Shown in pieces: positions 1 through 8,271 of a stretch of 64,000 nucleotides of DNA. A program made the position numbers and the translations under genes. The stretch's first letter is position 1. Each line of letters opens with the position of its first letter. The notes beneath the pieces are model-generated. The model had not been told where the DNA came from. It did no database searches and worked only from the letters and a program-made list of their open reading frames with translations. Origin of the DNA: a virus; the IMG/VR virus record IMGVR_UViG_3300005529_000024, positions 110,396 to 174,395 of that record; one strand, written 5' to 3'.

Positions 1-930
1 AAAGAGGAATGTAAGAAAGCTTTAATTGCCTTGAAGGAATTAGAGTCTCTGGTGAAGCAGCATGAAAATAAGAAGTGTTCCGTGCATTGTCCTGAGTGTG
101 GTGTTCATGTCTATGGTCAAAACACAGGGAGTGAAAAAGAGAATTATTGGAAGGTACAAAAGGAATATAATTTATTACGGGATAAGGAGGTCGAAGAGGA
201 TAAATTATTTAATACAATTAGCTCTGAAATCAAACATACAAATTCACAAATAGATGCAATCAAGCGTAAGATCGTGTATCAGGATGAAATCATTGCTGGT
301 CATAAAAAGTACATAGCACAGAGTTCAAGTATTTTAAAAGAAGCTGAGGAGGAACTGCGGTTATCAGATAACCTTTATAACTCGATTGATCAAGAGATTA
401 GATCTTGTGAAGAGAATACAAAGTATTTCGAGTACCTAAATAAGGCATTCTTCGATATCAGGTCATTGGTATTAACTGATGCGCTTGATTGTGTGAACCA
501 ATCCTTGCAGGGTTATGTAGATGAATTATTTGGTTCTGGACTGAAGATTAAGGTACAGCCTATCAAGGAGAGCTTGACCGGCGAGATAACATCTAAGTTT
601 TCTATTCTCCTTATCGACAATGAGAACCGTACACGTGATTATGCATCTTTCAGCGAGGGAGAGCGGCGTAGAATAGATTTAGCTTTGCACATATCGCTGA
701 TAGATCTATCCAGGAAATATAGTTCTTTCCGATGCAATATCCTCCTATTAGATGAAGTTTGCGAGAACTTGGACACCCAAGGAATGCTCAGTTTGGTCAA
801 TATCTTGAAACGTAAGCTTGAGCATACAGATACTATAATGCTGATAACTCATATACCATATTTAAAATCATTGATTCAAAATTCAATCACGATTGTAAAG
901 AAAAACGATTTATCTTATCTTAAAAATTAA
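1..930 (+). CDS. Rad50/SbcC/gp46-like recombination ATPase, C-terminal part
   Basis: The reading frame is open from the first base, so the gene begins before the window. The visible 309 residues hold a zinc-hook-type pair (CPEC, about residues 30-33) followed by a long charged coiled coil, then the C-terminal ABC half: signature SEGER, Walker B NILLLDEV followed by CENLD, and the H-loop ITH. This order is diagnostic of Rad50/SbcC and T4 gp46, the ATPase of the Mre11-type nuclease used in recombination-dependent replication and end processing. The hook in the visible part is close to the head, so the coiled coil is short, as in phage versions. The stop overlaps the region just before nrdJ. Confidence 0.85.
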   Translation, partial: KEECKKALIALKELESLVKQHENKKCSVHCPECGVHVYGQNTGSEKENYWKVQKEYNLLRDKEVEEDKLFNTISSEIKHTNSQIDAIKRKIVYQDEIIAGHKKYIAQSSSILKEAEEELRLSDNLYNSIDQEIRSCEENTKYFEYLNKAFFDIRSLVLTDALDCVNQSLQGYVDELFGSGLKIKVQPIKESLTGEITSKFSILLIDNENRTRDYASFSEGERRRIDLALHISLIDLSRKYSSFRCNILLLDEVCENLDTQGMLSLVNILKRKLEHTDTIMLITHIPYLKSLIQNSITIVKKNDLSYLKN

Positions 931-941
931 TGGGGAAAGTA

Positions 942-3173
942 ATGAAAGTACAGTCAGTTAGAAAACGTGATGGGAGAACAATCCCGTTCGATAAAAATAG
1001 GATTGTCAAGGCTATTACAAAATGTCTAGCAGCTACTAAAGAAGGCAATTCTGATGATGCGCTTAAATTAGCGAATAAGGTAGTGCGCGAGATCAATCAG
1101 AAGGAAGCGGAAGTTATAACCGTGGAAGAGATACAGGACATTGTAGAGAATACTCTGATCTTGTCTGATTTTGTTGTCACAGCTAAAGCCTATATCCTAT
1201 ACAGGCAGAAACGCGCTATCGTTCGAAAGAAGTCTAAGGATATACCTCAAAATGTCAAAGATCTTGTAAACGAAAGCAAGAAATATTTCAAGTCTCCATA
1301 TTCAGAGTTTATTTATTATCGCTCTTATTCTAGGTGGATTCCCTCTGAGAACAGAAGAGAGACATGGATTGAGACGGTTGATCGGTATGTAAATTTTATG
1401 CGTCAGAATCTTGCGGATAAACTGACTGAGCAAGAGTATACCGATATCAGAAATGCAATCTTGAACCAGGAAGTAATGCCGTCTATGCGTCTTTTCTGGA
1501 GTGCTGGTGAAGCTGCTTCGAAGACTAATACTACTGTGTTCAATTGTAGTTTTACGACAGTATCCAGTATTCGAGATTTTTGCGACATCCTCTATATTCT
1601 TATGTGCGGTTGCGGAGTAGGATTTAGCGTAGAACAGCAGCATATTCACAAACTACCTCAAATTGAGTGGCAGAAGAATGGCGAGGTACAGACTCATGTG
1701 GTTGATGATAGTAAAGAGGGATGGGCTAATGCATTTGAGGTTGGCCTAAAATGTTGGTTCTCTGGTGAGGATGTGGAATTTGATTTCTCTCAGGTAAGGC
1801 CAAATGGGACTCGTTTGAAGACCATGGGAGGTAAGGCTTCTGGTCCTGCACCATTGAAGTCTCTATTCTCTTTCACACGTAGTAAAATCCTTTCTAAACA
1901 GGGTCGTAGATTATCGTCTCTTGATGTGCATGACATTGTGTGTAAGATTGGGGAGATTGTTGTTACTGGAGGTGTACGAAGATCTGCGCTTCTATCCCTC
2001 TCTGATTTAGATGATCAGGAAATGCGTGTGGCGAAATCTGGTCAGTTTTATCTGACGGCGAGCCATAGATCATTTGCCAATAACTCTGTCGCATATAATT
2101 ATAAACCCTCGACTACAGAGTTCATGGATGAATGGATCGCACTTGCTAAAAGCGGTACTGGAGAGCGCGGTATTTTCAATCGTGGTAGTCTTCAAAAGCA
2201 AATGCCACAGCGTAGATGGAAGGGATTTAAAAAGGGTCTCTATAGTTCTGGTGTCAATCCTTGTGGTGAGATCATCCTAAAGTCAAAGGAAATGTGCAAT
2301 CTCTCTGAGGTTGTAGCCAAGCCAGATGATACTTTTGATAGCTTACTTTATAAGATTCGCTTGGCTACCATTGTCGGTACTTATCAGAGTACTTTAACAG
2401 ACTTCAAATATATCTCTCCAGAGTGGAAGAAGAACTGTGATGAAGAGCGTCTGTTGGGTGTTTCAATAACCGGACAATTCGATTGTGCTGTTCTTCGTGA
2501 TGCTGAGGTTCTGAAGAATCTTCGTGAGACTGCTATTGAGGTGAACAAAGAATATGCAAAGCGTTTTGGTATTAACGAATCTGTTGCGATTACAGCCATA
2601 AAACCATCTGGTAGCGTTAGTAGTCTTGTCGATGCGTCTTCAGGAATGCATCCACGTTACGCTAAATATTATATCCGGCGAGTTCGTATTGCTTCTACTG
2701 ACAGCTTGCTTAAGATGCTCCAGGATCAGGGATTCCCTGTCTTCCCGGATGTCGGCCAGAATCCAGAGACTTGTACTACCTATGTTCTTGAGTTTCCGAT
2801 GAAGGCACCAGAAGGATCTGTTACTCGTAACGATCTTACTGCTATCCAGCAGCTTGAATATTGGAAAATGCTGAAGGTTAACTATACAGAACATAATCCT
2901 AGCGTTACGATTCTCGTTTCTTCTAACGAGTGGATTGAGGTTGCTAATTGGGTGTATAATAATTGGGATATTATTGGTGGGGTGTCTTTCCTACCACGAG
3001 AGGAGCATAACTATATCCTTGCTCCCTATGAGGAAATTACAGAGGAGAAGTATAATGAGATGCTTCAGACTCTTCCTCAAGTAGATTTTTCCCAGATTCT
3101 GTTATATGAACAGGAAGATGAGACAGAAGGTCATAGAGAATTAGCCTGTGTCTCCGGTGTTTGTGAACTTTAA
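942..3173 (+). CDS. nrdJ: Class II (B12-dependent) ribonucleoside-triphosphate reductase
   Basis: About 743 residues. An N-terminal ATP-cone (KRDGRTIPFDKNRI, first 90 residues) gives allosteric control. The body has the 10-stranded barrel signatures NCSF, CGCGVGFSVE, NPCGEI, CNLSEV and KPSGSVSSL, and the C-terminus ends CVSGVCEL, giving the redox cysteine pair that re-reduces the active site. The match is to monomeric adenosylcobalamin-dependent NrdJ of the Lactobacillus leichmannii type, which reduces NTPs without a second subunit. No radical-generating NrdB or activase gene is next to it, which fits. The start at 942 is preferred over 930 because GGGGA lies just upstream of it. It is followed 12 nt later by thyX, so the pair forms a dNTP-supply unit. 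Confidence 0.9.
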   Translation: MKVQSVRKRDGRTIPFDKNRIVKAITKCLAATKEGNSDDALKLANKVVREINQKEAEVITVEEIQDIVENTLILSDFVVTAKAYILYRQKRAIVRKKSKDIPQNVKDLVNESKKYFKSPYSEFIYYRSYSRWIPSENRRETWIETVDRYVNFMRQNLADKLTEQEYTDIRNAILNQEVMPSMRLFWSAGEAASKTNTTVFNCSFTTVSSIRDFCDILYILMCGCGVGFSVEQQHIHKLPQIEWQKNGEVQTHVVDDSKEGWANAFEVGLKCWFSGEDVEFDFSQVRPNGTRLKTMGGKASGPAPLKSLFSFTRSKILSKQGRRLSSLDVHDIVCKIGEIVVTGGVRRSALLSLSDLDDQEMRVAKSGQFYLTASHRSFANNSVAYNYKPSTTEFMDEWIALAKSGTGERGIFNRGSLQKQMPQRRWKGFKKGLYSSGVNPCGEIILKSKEMCNLSEVVAKPDDTFDSLLYKIRLATIVGTYQSTLTDFKYISPEWKKNCDEERLLGVSITGQFDCAVLRDAEVLKNLRETAIEVNKEYAKRFGINESVAITAIKPSGSVSSLVDASSGMHPRYAKYYIRRVRIASTDSLLKMLQDQGFPVFPDVGQNPETCTTYVLEFPMKAPEGSVTRNDLTAIQQLEYWKMLKVNYTEHNPSVTILVSSNEWIEVANWVYNNWDIIGGVSFLPREEHNYILAPYEEITEEKYNEMLQTLPQVDFSQILLYEQEDETEGHRELACVSGVCEL

Positions 3174-3185
3174 AACGAGGCAGAT

Positions 3186-4061
3186 ATGTACAGTGTGAAG
3201 ATTTTAGCAGACAGTATAGCACCAAACGGTCAACGTCTTACAACTTGGGAACTTACTTATCCTAGATTTGTTCATTCAGAGCTTATGACGCATAGGCTAT
3301 TTAGTCGTAATTCGGCAAGTAGTCGTGCGATTCCTACTGCTAAGCTCATCAATCGTGTAATGACTGATCCTGCATTGCCGGTTTGGTGGGGCAAGAATCA
3401 GACGGGTATGCAAGCCCTTGAGGAATTAGATCCTGATGCAAAGGAGAAGGCTATTGAGGTCTGGCTCAAGGCAAGAGATACAATGGTAGGAGTTGCTGAG
3501 GAGCTAAACAAGATCGGGCTTCATAAGCAGATTGCTAATCGTGTGATCGAACCTTGGATGTTCATTACCGTCATCGTATCAGCTACATGTTATGAAAATT
3601 TCTTCCATTTAAGATGTCATCCTGACGCTCAGCCTGAAATTGGTAAAATTGCTAAAATGATGTTCGAAACATACATCTCGCATGTACCAACACCTTTAGC
3701 TTCTGGAGAATGGCATGTGCCTCTAATTGACAACGAGGATATCGTTAGATGTTTCGTCAAGGCAAATGGTATCTCTCCTGATGGGATGTCCACAAAAGAG
3801 GAATGGGCTAATGCAACATATCTAATCAGGAAGGTTTCTGTAGGTCGTTGTGCTCGTGTATCTTATTTGACACATGATGGTATTCGTGATATCAATCAAG
3901 ATATTGAGTTGCATGATAAGCTTAAAAACAGCGGTCACTGGTCTCCATTTGAGCATGTTGCTATGGCTTTGGATCAACCAGACCGGATTGGAAACTTCAT
4001 TGGATGGCTTCAATATCGCAAGTGTTTTGAGAATGAGCATTACGGCGGGTTAATGCCATAA
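3186..4061 (+). CDS. thyX: Flavin-dependent thymidylate synthase
   Basis: A 291-residue protein with the ThyX signature in the form HRLFSRNSASSRA (residues 36-48; family motif RHRxxSxNxxSxR). ThyX makes dTMP from dUMP using FAD, NADPH and methylene-tetrahydrofolate. Length is slightly above the family norm. Further family features are WSPFEHVA near residue 252 and the terminal QYRKCFENEHY. It follows nrdJ directly with a purine-rich ribosome site (GAGGCAG) and is closed by an intrinsic terminator, so nrdJ-thyX is probably the end of one transcription unit. Confidence 0.92.
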   Translation: MYSVKILADSIAPNGQRLTTWELTYPRFVHSELMTHRLFSRNSASSRAIPTAKLINRVMTDPALPVWWGKNQTGMQALEELDPDAKEKAIEVWLKARDTMVGVAEELNKIGLHKQIANRVIEPWMFITVIVSATCYENFFHLRCHPDAQPEIGKIAKMMFETYISHVPTPLASGEWHVPLIDNEDIVRCFVKANGISPDGMSTKEEWANATYLIRKVSVGRCARVSYLTHDGIRDINQDIELHDKLKNSGHWSPFEHVAMALDQPDRIGNFIGWLQYRKCFENEHYGGLMP

Positions 4062-4070
4062 TCTATTAAG

Positions 4071-4113
4071 ATAGCCAATAATTTGTCTTAAATGACGATT
4101 ATTGGCTATTTTT
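4071..4113 (+). terminator. Intrinsic terminator after thyX
   Basis: A 12-bp perfect inverted repeat (ATAGCCAATAAT / ATTATTGGCTAT) with a 15-nt loop runs directly into a short T-run. It closes the recombination and nucleotide unit before the tRNA promoter. Confidence 0.85.
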
Positions 4114-4129
4114 ATGCCTACATTTGATC

Positions 4130-4158
4130 TTGACAAATATACTGTTAAAAGGTATAAT
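4130..4158 (+). promoter_or_regulatory. sigma70-type promoter for the tRNA
   Basis: TTGACA at 4130-4135 and TATAAT at 4153-4158 are separated by 17 bp. Both boxes match the consensus exactly. The tRNA begins 7 nt after the -10 box, so transcription starts at or just before the mature 5' end. Confidence 0.85.
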
Positions 4159-4164
4159 ACTTAT

Positions 4165-4256
4165 AGGCCCTTAGTTTAACGGCAAAATCCTGGACTTATA
4201 ATCCAGAAGCTCTAGATTGGAGCGCGATACGGGTTCGAATCCCGTAGGGCCTACCA
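4165..4256 (+). tRNA. tRNA with long variable arm, anticodon UAU
   Basis: The cloverleaf folds completely: 7-bp acceptor AGGCCCT/AGGGCCT, D-arm with GG in the loop, anticodon stem CTGGA/TCCAG with loop CTTATAA, 22-nt variable arm with stem GCTC/GAGC, T-arm ACGGG-TTCGAAT-CCCGT, discriminator A and encoded CCA. The anticodon at 4197-4199 is TAT, reading AUA (Ile). A long variable arm, however, is a class II feature of Leu, Ser and bacterial Tyr tRNAs. The loop differs by one base from the Leu-UAA loop CTTAAAA, so this may be a Leu tRNA with a changed anticodon. Which amino acid it carries is not decidable here. Confidence 0.88.
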
Positions 4257-4278
4257 ATTTTAAACACAAGGATCTAAA

Positions 4279-4440
4279 ATGACTAAAGAGGAATACGAGA
4301 AAAGCGTTAAGGAAACTATGATCCGTGACATGCTTTGTATGTATCAAAATGAGAAACTTGGTTATACTCCAGCTTGGATCTCTATGCTTGTTGATCGTCT
4401 CTATAATGAAGGGTGGAGAAAGACTAACGAACGACCATAG
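4279..4440 (+). CDS. Small hypothetical protein
   Basis: 53 residues starting MTKEEYEKSV, with AAGGA eight bases before the ATG. The C-terminal half reads GYTPAWISMLVDRLYNEGW, an amphipathic helix typical of small phage regulators. It immediately follows the tRNA and probably shares its promoter. No family recognised. Confidence 0.6.
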   Translation: MTKEEYEKSVKETMIRDMLCMYQNEKLGYTPAWISMLVDRLYNEGWRKTNERP

Positions 4441-4449
4441 GAGGTGGAT

Positions 4450-4815
4450 ATGGAGTTTTCAGTCGGTGATTTCGTAAAAGTGAAAGAGATCAGCTATCTT
4501 AAGAAGGATCTCCATGGGAAGATCGGTAAAGTTGTTGGATCTCATGAAAACGATATTTATAGTGTTGAAATCGATGGTATACAGTATGGCTTGCTGGTAG
4601 ACATGATCGAGCTTGCCAATGTGAGCACAATGAAGTTAGAGGTTCTTCCTCCTATTCCAGCAGGAGAGAGTCCATTTATTCATGATGCGTATCACATGGG
4701 AGCACAGGTCGCTTCCAATGTGTATATCATGCATGAGACGCATAAAACCCAGAAAGCGAAATATATCATCGTTGTGAATACAGAGACAGGTGAGCGTTCA
4801 AGAATCTGGCTCTAA
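4450..4815 (+). CDS. Hypothetical protein with KOW/SH3-like N-terminus
   Basis: 121 residues. The N-terminal stretch FSVGDFVKVKE, followed by HGKIGKVVG and a YSVEIDG strand, looks like a small SH3-like barrel of the KOW type seen in many nucleic-acid-binding proteins. The C-terminal half (YIIVVNTETGERSRIWL) is a beta-rich tail. The start at 4450 has GGAGG just before it. Function unknown; the fold call is by pattern only. Confidence 0.6.
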   Translation: MEFSVGDFVKVKEISYLKKDLHGKIGKVVGSHENDIYSVEIDGIQYGLLVDMIELANVSTMKLEVLPPIPAGESPFIHDAYHMGAQVASNVYIMHETHKTQKAKYIIVVNTETGERSRIWL

Positions 4816-4831
4816 AGGAGAGGAGGTTGAT

Positions 4832-5068
4832 ATGAATGCAATCAAAGGTGATGTTCTCTTGACAAGGGAATTGATCGATGTTCTGACTCCTGAGCATGAT
4901 CGTACAAGCTGTGATGATACCGATCTTGCCAATGCATATGTGGTCTCAAATTCATACGTCCGATGTGTACGTTGCCATCTGCTGGATAATGTCGGGATGT
5001 ATGTTCGTGATCTCGGTATCCAACTTGTTGTTTCACAAGAAGCTAAACCAGACACCCCGACTCCATAA
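4832..5068 (+). CDS. Small hypothetical protein with CxxC
   Basis: 78 residues, start chosen at the ATG preceded by GGAGG. One VRCVRCHLL motif could bind metal with partners elsewhere, but a second CxxC is absent. It lies 9 nt before the RlaP-type gene and probably shares its transcript. Confidence 0.55.
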   Translation: MNAIKGDVLLTRELIDVLTPEHDRTSCDDTDLANAYVVSNSYVRCVRCHLLDNVGMYVRDLGIQLVVSQEAKPDTPTP

Positions 5069-5077
5069 GGAGATAGA

Positions 5078-6022
5078 ATGAACATTTTGATTAAAATGAT
5101 TTTTGGTAGTTACCTTTATGGAACTGCAATTGAGGGCGTGAGCGATAAAGACTTCAAGGGCGTGTTCATGCCAGAGTTCTCTGATATCCTGCTGGCTAGG
5201 GTTAGCAAATCATATCAGACTTCTACCAAGAATGGCGACGGCAAGAATACTACCTCAGATGTCGATTCTGAGTTTTATTCCTTGCATTATTTTATCGAAC
5301 TGGCTTGTCAAGGGCAGACTGTTGCCTTGGATATGCTTCACGCTCCAGAGTCCATGTGTTTAATATCGAGCCATATCTGGAGGGATATCGTTGCCCAAAG
5401 ACATCTGTTTTATACTCGTAATCTGGACTCTTTTATCGGATATGCGCGTAGGCAAGCATCTAAGTATGGCATTAAGGGTAGCCGTCTTTCCGCTGCCAGT
5501 AGCGTTATCGATTTCCTTAAGAGGTGCTCTCCCTTTGAAACATTGGGCTACTATTGGGAGGAGCTTCCTCTTAGTGAGCATATCTTTAAGCATCCAGGGC
5601 AGGCTACCAATAACAATCTGAGGGAGTATGAAGTCTGCGGTAGAAAGTTCCAGGAAACCGCTTCTATTTCCTATGTCTTGCCGATCATCGAAAAGTTTTA
5701 TGCCAATTATGGGGATAGGGCAAGACAAGCAGCGGAAAATAAAAATATTGACTGGAAAGCGATTAGCCATGCATACAGAGCAGCATTGCAGGTTAAGCAA
5801 ATTCTGACTGAAAAGACGATTACTTTCCCCTTGCCACAGGCCGCTTATCTGAGGGATATCAAGACCGGAAAGCTGGATTATTCTACTGTGGTTGCCCCTG
5901 AGCTTGAAAAATTAATGGCTGAGGTAGAGGCGTTATCATTGAAAAGTGATTTGCCGGAAAGAGTTGATCGGGCTTATTGGGATTATTTTATCAAGGAAGC
6001 TATCAGGCGTTATTACTGGTAG
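5078..6022 (+). CDS. RlaP-type predicted RNA nucleotidyltransferase
   Basis: 314 residues. The start shows the DNA-polymerase-beta-type nucleotidyltransferase core: GSYLYGT (residues 10-16) followed by SDKDFKG (residues 22-28), the Mg-binding aspartate pair, and later a helical half with YGIKGSRL and a long C-terminal helix bundle. This matches the RlaP family (RNA-ligase-associated pol-beta), proposed from genome context to act in RNA repair. That role is from the literature on the family, not shown here. An RNA ligase is present elsewhere in this genome (32.3 kb). A terminatorless end is followed by a new sigma70 promoter. Confidence 0.72.
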   Translation: MNILIKMIFGSYLYGTAIEGVSDKDFKGVFMPEFSDILLARVSKSYQTSTKNGDGKNTTSDVDSEFYSLHYFIELACQGQTVALDMLHAPESMCLISSHIWRDIVAQRHLFYTRNLDSFIGYARRQASKYGIKGSRLSAASSVIDFLKRCSPFETLGYYWEELPLSEHIFKHPGQATNNNLREYEVCGRKFQETASISYVLPIIEKFYANYGDRARQAAENKNIDWKAISHAYRAALQVKQILTEKTITFPLPQAAYLRDIKTGKLDYSTVVAPELEKLMAEVEALSLKSDLPERVDRAYWDYFIKEAIRRYYW

Positions 6023-6031
6023 AATCAATCC

Positions 6032-6060
6032 TTGACATGAGTATTAAATAATGGTATACT
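6032..6060 (+). promoter_or_regulatory. sigma70-type promoter
   Basis: TTGACA 6032-6037, TATACT 6055-6060, 17-bp spacer. It lies 21 bp before the DUF262 gene and probably drives it and the transglycosylase. Confidence 0.8.
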
Positions 6061-6081
6061 CATATGTAGGGAGGATCTCAA

Positions 6082-6597
6082 ATGGCTAAATATGAAGACA
6101 TACGGCAAATCTCCAATGCGAATTATGTTGTTAATATACCTTGGGATTATTTAGAAGAATGGCTTGATACCAATGAGCATAGATCTTATGGTATCGAGGT
6201 TGAGCCTGATTTTCAGAGAGCGCATGTCTGGGATGATGCCAAGCGTATCAAATATGTTGAGTTTTGTCTTCGTGGTGGAAGATCCAGCCTGAATATCTAT
6301 TGGAATTGTCCAGGTTGGATGATCGACTTTAAAGGCCCTTTGCAATTGGTTGATGGGCTGCAAAGGTTGACCGCTGTGAGGAAATTTTTGAGCAATGAAA
6401 TTCCTGCATTCGGACATTTTCATGATGAGTATACAGATAAGCTGAGTATGACTCGTTGTTATTTCCTTTTTTATATAAACGATCTTGCTTCACGAAAAGA
6501 TATCCTTCAGTGGTACTTAGATCTTAATGATGGTGGTGTTGTCCACACCACGGAGGAGCTTGAAAGGGTTAAGAAGCTATTGAGTGAAGCAAAGTAA
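6082..6597 (+). CDS. DUF262/ParB-fold protein
   Basis: 171 residues. The motif DGLQRLTA (about residue 90) preceded by FQRAHVWD is the core of the DUF262 (GmrSD N-terminal, ParB/sulfiredoxin-like) domain, which in some relatives hydrolyses nucleotides to power restriction. Only the N-terminal domain is present; there is no HNH nuclease domain, so it is not a complete GmrSD-type enzyme. Such short forms are common in T4-like and jumbo phages with no assigned role. Possible anti-restriction decoy is speculation. Confidence 0.7.
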   Translation: MAKYEDIRQISNANYVVNIPWDYLEEWLDTNEHRSYGIEVEPDFQRAHVWDDAKRIKYVEFCLRGGRSSLNIYWNCPGWMIDFKGPLQLVDGLQRLTAVRKFLSNEIPAFGHFHDEYTDKLSMTRCYFLFYINDLASRKDILQWYLDLNDGGVVHTTEELERVKKLLSEAK

Positions 6598-6611
6598 CAA
6601 AAGGAGGCTTT

Positions 6612-7205
6612 ATGAAGAAGCTTTTACTTCTTTTTGTTTTATTTATTGCTCTTGGTCAGTCTCTTATGTTTTTAAAGCAGCAATGGATGGACAGGATTAT
6701 CGCTGAGTGTGAAGTTCGGGAAGCAGCATTGCGTTCTGAATATAACTCTCGAATTGAGAATTTGACTCGTGTTCACAAACTGTCTAATAAGATCAAGACT
6801 GTTAATGCTGAATTGAGCGATGAGTATGCCTTGTATCTCGCTTCCATTATCAATAATCGGGCTAAAGATCCAGAGCTTATTGTCGCTTTGACGACAGTTG
6901 AGAGCCGGTTCGTTTCTGATCTTGTTGGGCGACATCAGGATACGGGGTATATGCAGATTCTTCCCTCAACAGCCAAAGCATTGGGCTATGAGGATGCTGA
7001 TTTGCGTGATCCAGAAGATAATTTCTCAATCGGTATCCCGTACCTTGAATCGTTAATTGCTAAATATGGTCTGGAAGAAGGTGTTTCACGTTACCGCTGC
7101 GGTCAGAAGAAAGATTGTGTTAAAACCAAGCTTTCTAAGACTTATGTACAGCGTGTTATGAGTCTTTATTCTAAGCTGCAAGAAAACAAAAACAGTAAAA
7201 TGTAA
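6612..7205 (+). CDS. Membrane-anchored lytic transglycosylase (SLT family)
   Basis: 197 residues. Residues 1-20 form a signal anchor (LLLLFVLFIALGQSLMF), followed by a coiled region and an SLT/lysozyme-like domain from about residue 85: catalytic glutamate in LTTVESRF, then GYMQILPSTAKALGY and the helix FSIGIPYLESLIAKYG. These enzymes cleave the MurNAc-GlcNAc bond of peptidoglycan. The membrane anchor suggests a periplasmic enzyme made in the infected cell rather than a tail lysin; it might act in lysis or superinfection. Good GGAGG ribosome site. Confidence 0.82.
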   Translation: MKKLLLLFVLFIALGQSLMFLKQQWMDRIIAECEVREAALRSEYNSRIENLTRVHKLSNKIKTVNAELSDEYALYLASIINNRAKDPELIVALTTVESRFVSDLVGRHQDTGYMQILPSTAKALGYEDADLRDPEDNFSIGIPYLESLIAKYGLEEGVSRYRCGQKKDCVKTKLSKTYVQRVMSLYSKLQENKNSKM

Positions 7206-7214
7206 GGAGAAAGA

Positions 7215-7817
7215 ATGGAAAAGATTGTGTTGGAAAGTATCCGGCGTGTTGATGCTGCAATAAACACTCATTATGAGGAAGACTTTAAGCAGCGTATAAT
7301 AGCTTATGCTACTCCGAAAGGATATCATTTAATCGAGCCGTTAATTGATATATTTAATAATGACGGTGTTGACGCACTTCTGGAGGCAGTTAAACCTTTA
7401 CAGAGGGATCGATCTTTTGCTCCAGGTATTTATCGTGAACTGCTTGTGTTAGAGTCTCGCGTTCATGCTGATTATAAAAATCAATTTCTGACTGAGAAGA
7501 AGGAGCCTAAAAAGCGAAAGAAGAAACGTGCTCCAGAAGGTCAAGAGCGGGAGCCGTTATCCCAGAAGAATCCTTTCGCCTCACATACACAGGGGCACGT
7601 GTTTCACGCAATTTTTGAGAAGGGACCGTATTCTGTCGAGGAAGCTGTAAAGATAGCAGCAGAGTCTGGTCTCAAGCTTACTTTTGCTCGTGCGAAGCAA
7701 TTACCGTATGAATATCAACGTGGTGATATCGCCGGATTTACAATTGAACAGTCTTATGATGGCGACGTACTGAAATGGAAAGTTGTGCCTGCTCAATCTA
7801 CAGTGGGTGTGTCTTAA
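7215..7817 (+). CDS. Hypothetical protein with basic linker
   Basis: 200 residues: a helical N-terminal domain, a very basic linker (KKEPKKRKKKRAPEGQ, about 95-112), and a C-terminal domain starting HTQGHVFHAIFEKGPYSVEE that resembles a winged-helix-like fold. The linker suggests nucleic-acid contact. No family recognised. Confidence 0.6.
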   Translation: MEKIVLESIRRVDAAINTHYEEDFKQRIIAYATPKGYHLIEPLIDIFNNDGVDALLEAVKPLQRDRSFAPGIYRELLVLESRVHADYKNQFLTEKKEPKKRKKKRAPEGQEREPLSQKNPFASHTQGHVFHAIFEKGPYSVEEAVKIAAESGLKLTFARAKQLPYEYQRGDIAGFTIEQSYDGDVLKWKVVPAQSTVGVS

Positions 7818-7818
7818 G

Positions 7819-8055
7819 ATGGAATCAAAACGTGGTTTAGAATCCATTCCAGAGCTACAGTTTATTACGAACTGTGATAAGGATCATGAGATGCCACATG
7901 TAGCAATCTGGACTAAGGAAGGTCCATTGCACTTCTTCTGGTGTCATAAATGTAAGCAGGCAAAATTTGTTATTGAACCAGACAGAGTGAAATGGGAAAA
8001 GCATAAATCCAGACTTATCGTAAGATTCTTTGATTGGCTTTTTAATGTCTGGTGA
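7819..8055 (+). CDS. Small protein with one zinc-ribbon-like knuckle
   Basis: 78 residues with FFWCHKCKQAKFV in the middle and a single upstream CDKDHEMPH that could complete a metal site. Hydrophobic C-terminus (LIVRFFDWLFNVW). The ATG lies one base after the stop of the upstream gene. Unknown function. Confidence 0.55.
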   Translation: MESKRGLESIPELQFITNCDKDHEMPHVAIWTKEGPLHFFWCHKCKQAKFVIEPDRVKWEKHKSRLIVRFFDWLFNVW

Positions 8056-8064
8056 GGAGGAAGT

Positions 8065-8271
8065 ATGAGAGGATACAGCACGAGCGAGACAAAAAGGATG
8101 GTAAGAAAGATATTCTTTGGTCGTGCTACCAAAGAGGAAGTATATAAGTTCAAATCTTTCTGTCTCTGCATGGTCAAAAAGGAGTTTCATCCAGTTAAGA
8201 GGGATTTGTATAATCAGGTTGTCTCAGATAACCTTGAGGTCGCTTATTCCCTTCAGAAGGAACTGCGATGA
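8065..8271 (+). CDS. Small basic hypothetical protein
   Basis: 68 residues, rich in Lys and Arg, helical. Preceded by GAGGAGG and overlapping the next gene by ATGA. Not recognised. Confidence 0.55.
   Translation: MRGYSTSETKRMVRKIFFGRATKEEVYKFKSFCLCMVKKEFHPVKRDLYNQVVSDNLEVAYSLQKELR

Noticed and set aside
930-3173. Cobalamin riboswitch before nrdJ
   Set aside because: The gene starts on the stop of the upstream gene; there is no room for one.
4798-5085. Minus-strand gene opposite the small CxxC gene
   Set aside because: Overlaps a well-supported + strand gene with ribosome site; no minus-strand genes are credible elsewhere.
6082-6597. GmrSD-type restriction enzyme
   Set aside because: Only the DUF262 core is present and no HNH domain follows.
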